NCBI RefSeq assembly: GCF_051014445.1
Contig: NC_135141.1
Location: 14,508,001 to 14,572,000, forward strand
Direction of reading: 5' to 3'
DNA from: Colletes latitarsis
Taxonomy: Eukaryota > Arthropoda > Insecta > Hymenoptera > Colletidae
DNA: 64,000 nt
Shown here: positions 9,820 through 21,866 of the stretch, piece by piece
Layout of the letters: every line of letters starts with the position of its first letter
Position numbering within the stretch: the stretch's first letter is position 1
The notes under the pieces: generated by a model
Seen by the model: only the letters and a program-made list of their open reading frames with translations
Database searches by the model: none
Told to the model about the DNA's origin: nothing
Made by a program: the position numbers and the translations under genes

Positions 9820-11976
9820 GTGCTCCTACTATATCAAATGTGCAAGTGCATTTCCCTGCAATATCGACTGCATCTGATGCACTTATTTCGAATAATTCTC
9901 TTAGATGTCGACATTGGGCTGCTTAGAATTGTACGCCATCTGACGGAACGAACGTTAAATCGTTGAATTCAATTTTTTGCCGCGAATTAAAATTTCTTAC
10001 TGCTCCCTCATCTTTGCCTCTGCAAATTATCAGCAACTTGGAGACTCGAGTTCAGTATTTTCACCGAGTTTCTTTATCAATAAAAAAATAAAAAGAAACA
10101 TTAAAATTGTTCTAGTTTTATTGTAACGTCTATCGTCATTAGGTATCGCGCTTTTGGTGATTCTTCGATTTCTGAAAAACGACACGTACGGAGAAAAGTT
10201 CATAGCAGAAATGCAGTTCGACGAGGAATTACAAAACACTTTGCGAATGCAGAACGCCAAGGCAATCGCTCGTTGGTTGAAAATTGCCATCCGATTCCGT
10301 TGCAATTTCCTTCGCTCGAGCCCGATTGCAATGGCTTCCCGAGTCGCCGTTCGTAATTAGTAAGACGTAAGTTTTGTTATATTTGTTAAAAAGGACGAAC
10401 AGTTAGTGTCGACGATGGGGGAGCGGGACTTGTTTTACAAGGTCTGTCCGCGCGGGGGGTGGGGCGCGCGGGCAATTAAGAAGAAATGGTCGCGAAAAAT
10501 GCTGAAAATCGATTATAAATACAAGACGAGTTCCGTTCATCGTGATATTGCTCAACCAGGAACGACGCCTCTGACCAGTCATCCGTTATTTCCCTAACCC
10601 TCGTTACTGCAGAGATCATCGTTCCTCGAAATTCGCGCGCATCCGTTTCGGAAGTGGAATTTTCCCCGATCGGCGGGAAGAAACTCGGCTCCTGCGCGAA
10701 TTTCGAGCGACCCTCCCTCTCTTCGTTACTTCGTTTCTCCTCGCTTCGATTTTTTTTTCTTTTTGTACCGTTGTCGTGCTCGCGTCGGGAAGAGGAAAAA
10801 AAAACGCACGATGTATTTCCTTTTATTTGTCCGCGATCGTTTCTCCGTTCTTTAAACTCGGTTCGGGATGACCGACGTTCCACGCGAAAACGCACGCGGA
10901 ACGACGATCGTCGTTTCGTTGTATCGCATTCAGGGTGCCGAGAAGATTTAATTTTCTTCTTCTCCTAACGATCACTTCGAGAACTGTGGGGATGTCCCGC
11001 TGGAACGAGTGAGACGAATCCAGAGGCGAGCAAAACTTTGGCAAACGATTAAAAGGTAAACGCTCGATGAAAATAAAATTTTCGATTACGGAACTGAATA
11101 TTTCGCGACGAACAGATGCAAAATTTCGCTGCTCGATTTCTAGGTTATTCGAAGAAAATTTTGCCCGACTCTGACGAGAAAACTGTGCTCGAAGCGGAGA
11201 ATGGTTTTGGCGCTCGTGGTTACTGCTCCGATTGGAGGAGGTTCACGCTTTACCCGACAGCTGGCGGGAGAGACGGAGTGCTGGACTAAACCGAACGGCG
11301 TGGTGGGGGGATGTCACACAGTGACCTTGAGCGGCCAATAGTTCGTCTCGAGCGGGGAACCACGCGGCGCGGCGACTGCGACGCGACGAACTCGAGGCTT
11401 TCAGGGAAACAGAGCAATTTGTTCGGTGCTCGTGAATCTGCATTTTTATCGGAATTTTGTGGAACACTCGAGGACGCTTCGGTTGGATCCCATTTATTTT
11501 ACGGTACTCGTGAACCAAGTATTTCTTTTATTTCTCCTCCTTTTTATCGAAGATGGAAGATTCATCTTTCAATAACTTTCTTCCCTTTTCTTTAATTGCG
11601 ATTTCACCGTAACGAAATATCTTAACTTTCTCCAATTTTCGTCACTTGAAGCGCGACGTCGAAACGTTTCTCGATGTTCGACAAAACTTTTTTCTACTTA
11701 CATCGAATACTTTTTTAAAAAATGGCACTTTCGTCGCCGGAGAATTCACCGGTCGCAGTCTCCGCTACTACTGTTCTTTCTCTCTTGCATAATGTATAAT
11801 GACGCTTAACTGTAATAATTCCCGGTTTTCCTTTCGTCAAAGAATGCCACTGTAAAATCATGTAAACGACGCCACGGTTTGATAAAAGTTTTCTCTGCAA
11901 TTATCTGTTTCTTAACGATTCTGCGTTGTTTGGTCGCCATTGCCTCGCGAATTGAAAAATCATAGCGAAGCGTATA
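9820..11976. other. Single-copy intergenic DNA with a GC-richer island
   Basis: No gene is supported. About 10380-11500 is richer in G+C and CpG than its surroundings, for example the G-rich stretch near 10450-10470. Short open frames here overlap on both strands and lack recognisable domains. It could hold regulatory DNA or untranslated exon; nothing in the sequence decides. Confidence 0.4.
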
Positions 11977-14330
11977 CAGGGTGTCCGGCCACCCCTGGGA
12001 AAAATTTTAATGGAGGATACTAGAGTCCAAAATAAGACGAAAATCAAGAATATCAATTTCTTGATAAAGGCTTCGTTAAAAAGTTATTAACGTGTAAAGT
12101 TCCACTCGTATTGAATTTTTTTCTCGAAATTGGGTAGGATTCCGGGGGTATGTGCAATGATAAAAAATGATTGTAATTGTCCCCTGTAATTAAATATAAT
12201 TTTTCTAGTGTGATTTGAAATTTTTTAATTTCCTTTAAAGATTTCAATACCTACAGGAATTTTTTTCTCGAAATTGGGTAGGATTTCGGAGGTATGTCTA
12301 TCCACCAAAAATTATTGTAATTGTCCCCTGTAACTAAATATAATTTTTTTAGTGTGATTTGAAAATTTTTAAATTTTGTCGAAATCTTTCGCAGCTTCTC
12401 GAATTTTTTTCTAGAAAGTGAGTAGGATTTCAGGGGTATGTTCATTCACCAAAAATTATTGTAATCGACTCCTGCAACCGAAAATATTTTTTTTAGAACG
12501 ATTTGAAAAATTTGAGAAATTTTTTAATTTTGTCTAAATATTTCAATACCTACTCGATTTTTTTTCTCGAAAGTGGATAGGATTTCGGAGGTATGTCTAT
12601 TCACCAAAAATGATTGTAATTGACTCCTGCAACCGAAAATAATTTTTCCAGAACGATTTGAAAAATTTGAGAAATTTTTTAATTTCGTCTAAAAATTTGA
12701 ATACCTTTTCGATTTTTTTTCTCGAAAGTGGATAGGATTTCGGAGGTATGTCTATTCACCAAAAATGATTGTAATTGACTCCTGCAACTGAAAATAATTT
12801 TTTTAGAACGACTTGAAAAATTTGAGAAATTTTTTAATTTCGTCTAAAAATTTCAATACCTCTTCGATTTTTTTTCTCGAAAGTGGATAGGATTTCGGAG
12901 GTATGTCTATTCACCAAAAATGATTGTAATCGACTCCTGCAACCGAAAATAATTTTTTTAGAACGACTTGAAAAATTTGAGAAATTTTTTAATTTCGTCT
13001 AAAAATTTCAATACATACTGGATTTTTTTTCTCGAAAGTGGATAGGATTTCGGAGGTATGTCTATTCACCAAAAATGATTGTAATTGACTCCTGCAACTG
13101 AAAATAATTTTTTTAGAACGACTTGAAAAATTTGAGAAATTTTTTAATTTCGTCTAAAAATTTCAATACCTCTTCGATTTTTTTTCTCGAAAGTGGATAG
13201 GATTTCGGAGGTATGTCTATTCACCAAAAATGATTGTAATCGACTCCTGCAACCGAAAATAATTTTTTTAGAACGACTTGAAAAATTTGAGAAATTTTTT
13301 AATTTCGTCTAAATATTTCAATACATACTGGATTTTTTTTCTCGAAAGTGGATAGGATTTCGGAGGTATGTCTATTAACCAAAAATGATTGTAATTGACT
13401 CCTGCAACTGAAAATAATTTTTTTAGAACGATTTGAAAAATTTGAGAAATTATTTAATTTCGTCTAAAAATTTCAATACCTCTTCGATTTTTTTTCTCGA
13501 AAGTGGATAGGATTTCGGAGGTATGTCTATTCACCAAAAATGATTGTAATTGACTCCTGAAACTGAAAATAATTTTTCCAGAACGATTTGAAATTTTTAA
13601 ATTTTGTCAAAAACTTTCACACCTTCTCGAATTTTTTTCTAGGAAGTGGGTAGGTTTTCGGGGGTATGTCTATTCACCAAACATGATTGTAATTGACCCA
13701 CGCAACCGAAAATAATTTTTCCAGAACAATTTGAAAAATTTGAGAAATTTTTTAATTTCGTCTAAAAATTTCAATACCTCTTCGATTTTTTTTCTCGAAA
13801 GTGGATAGGATTTCGGAGGTATGTCTATTCACCAAAAATGATTGTAATTGACTCCTGCAACTAAAAATAATTTTTCCAAAACGATTTGAAAAATTTGAGA
13901 AATTTTTTAATTTCGTCTAAAAATTTCAATACCTCTTCGATTTTTTTTCTCGAAAGTGGATAGGATTTCGGAGGTATGTCTATTCACCAAAAATGATTGT
14001 AATTGACCCTCGCAACCGAAAATAATTTTTCCAGAACGATTTGAAAAATTTGAGAAATTTTTTAATTTCGTCTAAAAATTTCAATACCTACTCGATTTTT
14101 TTTCTCGAAAGTGGATAGGATTTCGGAGATATATCTATTCACCAAAAATGATTGTAATTGACTCCTGCAACTGAAAATAATTTTTCCAGAACGATTTGAA
14201 ATTGTTGAATTTAATTGTTAATAACTTTTTAACGAAGCCTCCATCAACAAATTCTATTCTTGATTTTCGTCTTATTTTGGTCTCTAGAATCCCCCATTAA
14301 AATTTGTCCCAGGGGTGGCCGAACACCTTG
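11977..14330. mobile_element. CAGGGTGT element A (TIR-bounded satellite)
   Basis: Inverted repeats of about 115 bp begin CAGGGTGTCC on the left and CAAGGTGTTC on the right. TA is present on both sides (11975-11976 and 14331-14332), consistent with a TA target duplication. The interior is a satellite of exactly 155-bp period. The phrase GAAAGTGG recurs at 12569, 12724, 12879, 13034, 13189, 13344 and 13499, and alternate units differ, giving a 310-bp dimer repeat. No transposase is present, so it is non-autonomous. Confidence 0.85.
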
Positions 14331-14940
14331 TACACGTTCAATTTGCTCAACGAAACTATGGTTTCGCGATTCATTAATTCAACATTGAATTATAACAGTT
14401 ATTTATTGTTTAATACCTCGAAATTACTGTAAAGTACTATACGAATAACTCGATGGCAAGATTTTATTTCATTTTTAGGCTTAATAAAATTTGTTAACTA
14501 AATTTGTTTGTCGTTTAAAACTCTCTAAAAATTAAGATTTGTCATACCTGTAGCAACTATACTCAGGGTTCACAACATAATTCAAACGGAGACAATTATA
14601 ATATAATACGTTTTACTTTAATATTTTACAAGCAGTAATCATTTTTTGTTTCACAATGACGTTTACAAAAAACAAAAGTACTACCGTGTCTCTAAACATT
14701 TTTCAAAAATTCCTCTCAGTCGAATGTTCGTCTCTTCGAAACGTTTGATATCAGTTCTCGAAGTTTGCGTTTAATCTCCAAGTGGAAATAAACATTTTTC
14801 ACCAAAAAAATCGACAATATTTTACAGTGGCATCCGATTTATAATAAAAATCCTTTCCTGTCGCTTGTTGTCGATTGGCGAGGAATTGTTAAACACGATT
14901 TTCTTCGACGTTCTTTCCATTTTTATTCACGAATGTTTGA

Positions 14941-14968
14941 GGGTGGGGGGTGGGGGGTGGGGGCTAGG
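14941..14968 (+). other. Strong G-quadruplex motif
   Basis: Runs of 3, 6, 6 and 5 guanines are separated by single thymines, followed by another GGG. This is a textbook intramolecular G-quadruplex sequence on the plus strand. Confidence 0.75.
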
Positions 14969-15053
14969 GACGATCAGTAGCGCAAAAAAGTGATCTTCCT
15001 TCGAAACTTTACAGACGTAGCGTAATTACTTACTCTTCTAGCTATTAACCGAG

Positions 15054-15120
15054 TATGTGTTTGTACGTGTGTGCGCGTGTGTGTGTGTGTGTTCGTGTGT
15101 GTGTACGCGCGCGTGTGTAT
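15054..15120. repeat. GT-rich microsatellite
   Basis: An imperfect (GT)n tract with GC and AC interruptions; alternating purine-pyrimidine throughout, so a candidate for Z-DNA. Confidence 0.85.
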
Positions 15121-16134
15121 GCTTCTTAAAATTGTTTCGAATACGTCGCAAATGAGACCTCTTCTCTTATCGTAACTCTTTCCTTCAGTTTCTCTCGCTG
15201 TTTCTTTCTTATCAAACATTTAATTCGTATATAATATATCTATATTATATATCTATATATATACTTTACAAACAGGAAACGATTAGACACTAGGGCACCG
15301 CGATTGCCCCCCAAAGAGCGGCCGAGTGTTCCGTTTGAAGTTGAGAATGGACCGGACAGAGGATATCTTGGTGAAAAGCTTCGCTCGTTCGTTCTATCGA
15401 CATATTCGGCAGCTTTTCGCCCTTCGAAGGGCGAGACTCGTTCTGTTTTGCATCGAAAACGACTCAATCTCCAAAGGGACACTCGGCTACTCGCGCGCAC
15501 GCGTTCCGTACGATTGCGTTTGAATGGCTTAAGGATGCACTTCTTTGTAAAATACAGTAATATCCCGCTTCTACGTAAGTATATCCGTTTAGAGAATTTG
15601 TTCTTCATATTTCTTCGTCTTTCTTCCTTTTTTTTTTTTTTTTTTTTACCGTAAATTTATACAATAAAATATCACAGTTCTGTTCGTACCACGCAATATA
15701 ATCAATATATTGTTTTCCTTACGTTGCCTATGTGTGAACCTCACTCTCTCTCTCGATTTATCAGTCTCACAATCGTTCTTTCCTTTGCCTTCCTATATGT
15801 TTCCTGTTCATTCGTACGCACAAACACACACACAGACGTACTCCCTTCTTTTTTTTTTTTCATTTTTAACTCGCGAGTACACGACCAGTCCCGTAGGAGC
15901 GATCCAAAGTCACTTTAACCCCGAACCAACCCGTACAAGTTGAGGAAAAAAGCGAAAACTAAAAATTCTCGAGCAACTTCGACTCTATTAAAAATAAACT
16001 TTCCAGCATTATCTTTCCGCAGCAACTAAATAATCGATATGAAATTCCAAACGATACTAAAACTAAAAACAATTTGACGAATTTAACGCAACGCTCGAAT
16101 ACGTTTTTCGATGGGAATAGTTAAGGTATAATTA

Positions 16135-17569
16135 CACTGTTCTACAAATAAAATTTTTTTTTCTGTTTTTCAATATCCACTAGGTAATTCTTATAGAGCT
16201 TAGTTCCCTAAACACAAATCTGGAAACGGAATTGCTGTATCACCCTCAGTTTTCGAAAAACACGAGTTTTTGTAAAAACGTCCAATTTTGGGCAAAAACG
16301 AGGTTTTACACGAAAATTAAAAACATCAGAAATTTCCACTTTGTCTTAAAAGATAGAGGAGAGATTCCTGAATATGCTAACATCAATAGTTATAATATTT
16401 TGTGCTTTTGAATCGTTGTAAATGATCGCCAAAATTTAAAAATGTGTCAAAGTACATACTTTATACACAATACTTTTACATATTTACGAAAAGTTCTTTA
16501 TCTGACACGAAAACTATACACAGGATCTGATTCTGCAAACATTTCTGAAGAAGAAACTGTCCAACAGAGGTGTAGAAGCCGTCCTGAATTGTCACAAGTC
16601 GAGAAAATGTTCGTCGGCAACGCGTGCACGGCGTTTTGCCGCCACATGGCCATCGCTAGCCTACCAGCGCCGTAGCTACGCATAATCGATGCAACACTGA
16701 TAATATATTAGGTTCCCAATTCCTGTATATGTTTATCATGTTTAATTTTTTAATCTATTTGTGGATTTGTAAAAAACATTTTCCAATCATTTCCATTTCT
16801 AAACAATTTCGATGTTCATTGTATGTATATGATCTTTCTTAGAAAAGCGTACATGTTCGAGTGATTCCATTGATGGATTTACATGAATTTTGAAAATATA
16901 ATTCAGTGATTAGTATCATACAGTGTACAACAATATTAAGCAATAAAAGTTACAATAATAAAATGAAATATATTATGTACAGAGTGCATACCCTATTGTA
17001 CCATTACACCAGTTTCGCTTGTAGGTAGCTACGGCACTGCCGCGCCGAGATAGGCAAGCGATGGTCGCGTGGCGGTAAAACATCGTGCACGCGTTGCCGA
17101 TGAACATTTTTTCGACCTGTGACAATTGAAAACGGCTTCTATACTTCTGTTGGACAGTTTCTTCTTCAGAAATGTCTGCTGAATCAAATCCTGTGTATAG
17201 TTTTCATGTCAGGTAAAGAACTTTTCGTAAATATGCAAAAGTATTGTGCATAAAGTGCGTACTTGGACACTTTTTCAAACTTTGGCGATCATTTACAACC
17301 GTTCAAAAGCACAAAATATTATAACTATTGATGTTAGCATATTCAGGAATCTCTCCTCTATCTTTTAAGACTAAGTGGAACTTTCTGATGTTTTTAATTT
17401 TCACGTAATACCTCGTTTTTGCTAAAAATTGAGCGTTTTTACATAAACTCGTGTTTTTCGAAAACTGAGGGTGATACAGCAATTCCATTTTCAGATTCGT
17501 GTTTAGGAAACAGGGCTCTACAAGAATCACCTAGTGGTTATAAGAAAACAAAATTCGTGTTAAACAGTG
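16135..17569 (+). mobile_element. CACTA-like non-autonomous foldback element, copy 1
   Basis: The ends read CACTGTT and AACAGTG and are flanked by TTA on both sides (16132-16134 and 17570-17572), a 3-bp target duplication. CACTG termini with 3-bp duplications fit the CACTA/EnSpm superfamily. Inside, long subterminal inverted arms start at CCACTAGGT (16177) and end at CCTAGTGG (17537), with a diverged spacer at about 16690-17020. The length is 1,435 bp. There is no transposase. Superfamily assignment rests only on ends and duplication length. Confidence 0.75.
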
Positions 17570-19607
17570 TTATTTCACTTTGAAATTGTTCGATTCGAAA
17601 TTTGTAAAAATTTGTCGTCGACGATGCGGAATATATTTTCACAAAATATCGTTACAAAATGTTACAATCAATGGAAACAAAACTTTTATCGCACTTCGTT
17701 GTATTCGTAAATTTGACAAATTCATCGCTGAAAGAAACTTGGCGTTTCGGGGTTGAAGCGACGCACCACGGAACAACAACGAAACCTTTACGATCGAGAA
17801 TGCATTTGAGGTCCTTCGAAAAATTTGGGGGGAAACAACGTGGAAAATAATCGTCGTGATGTCTGTTTGTTATTTTTCGAAAGACCCGCCCACTTCTCGA
17901 TTATTGCTGCGTTTCTGACTGCCTTTCCCCTTTCGTTGGCAAACTTATTCTTCCGTCAATTGTATTATTCGCGTTCACTCGTTATCAAAAACTGAATTAA
18001 CGTTACTCGAAGGAACTGATTACGCGCGAGGAGCGAAAGGATCAGTTGGTCCTGCAAAAATCCGACGTTCCTTGATCGTTCTCGTTGGCACATCGATGAA
18101 AAGAACAAAAGAACCGTCTAAAATTCTTCCGTTTATGGAAACCAGGATACCTCGAATTCGATTACAGAAATTCTTCTGGTTAAAGGAACGGAGAAGGCGT
18201 CTAGAATTCTGTAAAATGGAGTAGAACGATCAAGAATTAACGTCCAACGCTTGACATTAAAATTTTTGCCAAGTGCAAAACCACCGACGATTTAAAATTG
18301 ATGTCCGCATCGACGGTGGTTTTCACCGTTAATTGCAAAAAGCTTCAAGCGATCGCGCAACGTGCAAAAATACGAGAAAATTTTCGATCGTAAAAAAAAA
18401 CAGATCCTCCGCACTCCTTGCATTCTTTCCTATTTTCCGAAAGCATAATTGGACGGCATCTTTCTGCAACTTTTATTATATAAAAAAAAAAAAAAAAGAA
18501 AAACAAAGAAAGAACCAGAGACAAGCAAACTCTACAAAACGGAACAAAGAGTCCACGGAGAAGAAAAAGGGGAAAGGAGTCTTTAGGAAGGTTTCACTTT
18601 TCGACGGAAAATAAACTGCCATTTCTTTTAACGCATATAAGACATTCTACGCACGTAAACAACCTTGTAAAAAATTTTAATTTCCTATTATCTCCCATGC
18701 AAAACTTTTACTTTCTCTTCTAATTGCACTCGATCGAGGTAACAACGAACAATCCACCAACGAAAACTAAAATTATTCTCGACGCGTTAACATCCTTCGT
18801 TTGCAACAAAGACGCCTCGTCGTTCTGCGACGAGACTACACCGGCTGGGACGGGAATCGTGTCACGATCGAAGGGGAAGCGATTCTTCGTGAAAATGTAC
18901 ACCGAAAATGTGGAACGACACTTTTCAATACGGGGCTCCGTTTCCGTGAAAATTCGTTCCGAAAATTCGCGGAGCGTACGTCAATTTGTCGGTTGTTTCT
19001 ACGTGCGTCGTTATTTGTAAACACCGACGGTGGTATTATTAATTTTCAATCCATCTTCCAACCGTTCGGACGCAGATAAAACCGATAAAATAATTTTCAG
19101 CGTCTGCAAACATTAATGCAAGTAGAAACAACGAGCAATGGCCGGACACGTAATCCGTGCTTAATCGCATGCGTGCGCCAAATATTTTCAAAGTCGATTT
19201 TCTCGCTAACGAGGTTTTGCGCGTAAAAATTATATCGCACATTTTCGATTTCTTTTTGCACACAAAATCTCCTTGTTCTTTTTTTCGACCGTACAACGAT
19301 TCTCTCTTCTACGCAGATTTTCGAAAAACAGAATTTCCTCCCCTGACAAACGGAGAGAGAAACAGTACCGAGTTCGCGAGACGGTGATTCTGTTACGAAT
19401 CGCCACTTTCGACGCGAAGAAGAAAGAGGAGTGGAGGAGTTAACAGGGGTAAGGTGGGGGAGGGTGGAGAACAGGAATCTTCTCTCGGAGCGGTGACAAA
19501 AGAAAATACTTTCGAGGAGAACGTCGGGTTGTCCGACGTCTACCCTGTACGGGTGTCGTTCTTTTTTTTTTTCATCTTTTAACGTGATAGTTTATTAAAC
19601 GAAATCG

Positions 19608-19680
19608 TAATTATAATAATAATAATATTAATAATAATAATAATAATATTAATAAAATAATAATAAAATAATCATCAATG
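19608..19680. repeat. AAT trinucleotide microsatellite
   Basis: Imperfect (AAT)n tract with ATT and AAAT interruptions. Confidence 0.85.
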
Positions 19681-20925
19681 GAACTAAAGGATAGACAGAA
19701 AAAAGATCACAATTAAAGCGCGGGGGTACCTGACACTGTAACCACCCTATATACCCCTAAAAAAAATTCTCGAATCTCGCCCCCGTCCCCACCCAAGTTC
19801 AATTTCATTAAACGCCAACGAAAAAACGACGAATCGATCGGTCGTTGTCTCTTCGTTTCGTAACGTCGCAGGCCCTTTCCATGTATTTCGTACTAATTTA
19901 AACGCGCGCTCGATCCTCGGCGTTCCCCGTTCATCGTCGCCATGTTCATATATCTTTTTTTTTTTTCTTTTTCTTGTTTCGGACGAGAGGAACCGAGAAC
20001 TCGAAACGCGACCGAGAACTCGAGATCGGGCCGCGTGTTTTCGTCACAGAGAATCCTTAAACCCTCTCTCGGTTCTCTTTCTGTCCCTCTCACGCTCTCG
20101 CGACACGCACACACTCGCATTCATCTGTCTTTCTCGCGCATCCATTCGTCTTAGTAACAAACTAATAGTTTTAAACAACTTGAGCACAGGTGGAGCGCCG
20201 ACGTGTCGCGTCTCGCGAGCTTCTCGTCCCCGATTATCGTCGTTTCGGAATATATGTATATCGAAGGACTTTTTTTCTCGTTCGCCCGGCATCGGGGACC
20301 TGCTTGGCGACGCAGGACTCTAGGGGTGGGCGGGGGGGTTGGGTGCAAAAAGTTAGAGAAATTAAGAGTGACTGGGGGAGGAGAAGAAAAAAAAATGGTA
20401 AAAATAAAAGGAAAATTTCTTTGGGGTTGTTCGAGGATCGCGTCGTTCCGAGCCACGCGGTGAGATCCTGCGAGGAGAAAGAATCCTCGAAACGGGACAC
20501 GTGCGGCGCCGTAACAAGAAATTATCTACAGTACACGTGTTCTATTCCCTTCCCTCTATCCCCTTTTGCTAGCGTGTTTTTTCGGCGAGAAGAATTTCTC
20601 TACGGTTCTTCCATGGCCCTCGATCGACCTCGACGATCGCGCCAGCGACCGAGTATCGAAAGAAAACTGTGGGACAAAGGGGACGAAGAAAATTGTACAA
20701 AGTCGATCGTCGAGGTCGGTCGAAGAGCAACTCGCGGCCTTGGAACGGAAACGCGCTCTTACGAAAAACGAAAAATTATCGTAATTAACTTTGGGCAACG
20801 ATTGCTTGCTTCCCTCTCCCTCTCTGACACACACACTCTCTCTTTAGATAAGGTACTTAGAATATCTTCAGTAGAGTCTATATCCTTCCTCTCTTTCAGC
20901 TTACGCACCTACCGAATATCGATCG

Positions 20926-21014
20926 ATTAATTAATTAATCAATTAATTAATCAATTAATAATAATATATAATATTTATTTATTCATTTATTCATATATAT
21001 ATATATATATATAT
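20926..21014. repeat. ATTA/TCAA and AT microsatellites
   Basis: TTAATTAATTAATCA repeats at 20926-20960 are followed by AT-rich sequence and an (AT)n run at 20993-21014. Confidence 0.85.
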
Positions 21015-21866
21015 GATTTTTATATATAATAGCTATGTACAAGGAGGTTCTCCGTACCGTTTTCTCGTTCTCTCTGTGCGCCTGTGCTTTTTCGCGTTGC
21101 TCGCGTTTCATCAACCCACTCTCTCTCTCTCTCTCACACACACACTCACTTTCTCTCTAGCCCTCATTACTTTTTAATTCTCTATCATCCGCCGTTACTT
21201 TCGCATTTAATATTTCGTGGCACTGTCGTCGACCTACCCTAAATCTCTCTCACTCTCTCGCATCCTCACCCCGCAGGACATTCACACGATTTGTGCCCTT
21301 CATGTAATGTGTGTGTACGCGTGTAACTCCTATGTAAAAGGTGCGTGCGATGCTTGCTTAAGTTTCCCGGTTGTTCTCTCTCATTCCCCACACATTCATG
21401 CACACACACACTCGCGCTTTCATATTCTTCGTTAATTATCCCGTTGCGAGCGAAACGTCCACTCGACCCAGAAAGGTGCACCCACCCCCGTCGACGGGGG
21501 TGAGAGCCACCCCTTGGAAAATAGCTGTACTTCACGGCACGATTTCTCCTGACTTTTGCTATTCTCTCTTACGAACAGTGCTCCTAGGAGGCAGGAACGT
21601 GAAAAGAACGGAATTACCGGCGGTTCCATCGATTCTGCTGCGGTTCGAATTTTCTCGTGGACACTGCAGGGGCTGTCCTTTAGAGGAGCCAGCTCCAAGG
21701 CGACTGATTTGCAATAAAACTCTGCGAACCGAGCTTACGCTATTACACAACGCAAGCGACCCCCTAAATTTCACCCAACAGTCGCGTTGAAGAACCCATT
21801 CTCGTTGCTTCAGGGAAATTAATTCCACTCGTACTGCTAATTCTTTCGGTCTTTTCCCATTCTCGA

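Larger units (their letters stand above)
14331..16134. other. Single-copy intergenic DNA
   Basis: No gene is seen. It contains a G-quadruplex motif, a GT/GC microsatellite, a short TATATC tract near 15230-15265 and a long T-run near 15628-15648. Confidence 0.4.
17570..21600. other. Single-copy intergenic DNA with simple repeats
   Basis: No gene is supported. CT-, T- and CA-rich low-complexity tracts are frequent from about 19400 to 21450. The many overlapping short frames on both strands here reflect composition. Since rn lies downstream on the minus strand, part could be its 3' untranslated region, but no signal shows this. Confidence 0.4.

Noticed and set aside
10154..10360. A 68-residue plus-strand frame without repeats, looked at as a possible exon.
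   Set aside because: No domain, no convincing splice signals and an overlapping frame on the other strand; not enough to call a gene.
15054..15120. CRISPR-like or structured repeat.
   Set aside because: It is a simple GT/GC microsatellite in a eukaryotic context.
20190..20930. A 246-residue plus-strand frame.
   Set aside because: It lies in CT- and GA-rich low-complexity sequence, other frames are also open, and no domain is visible.
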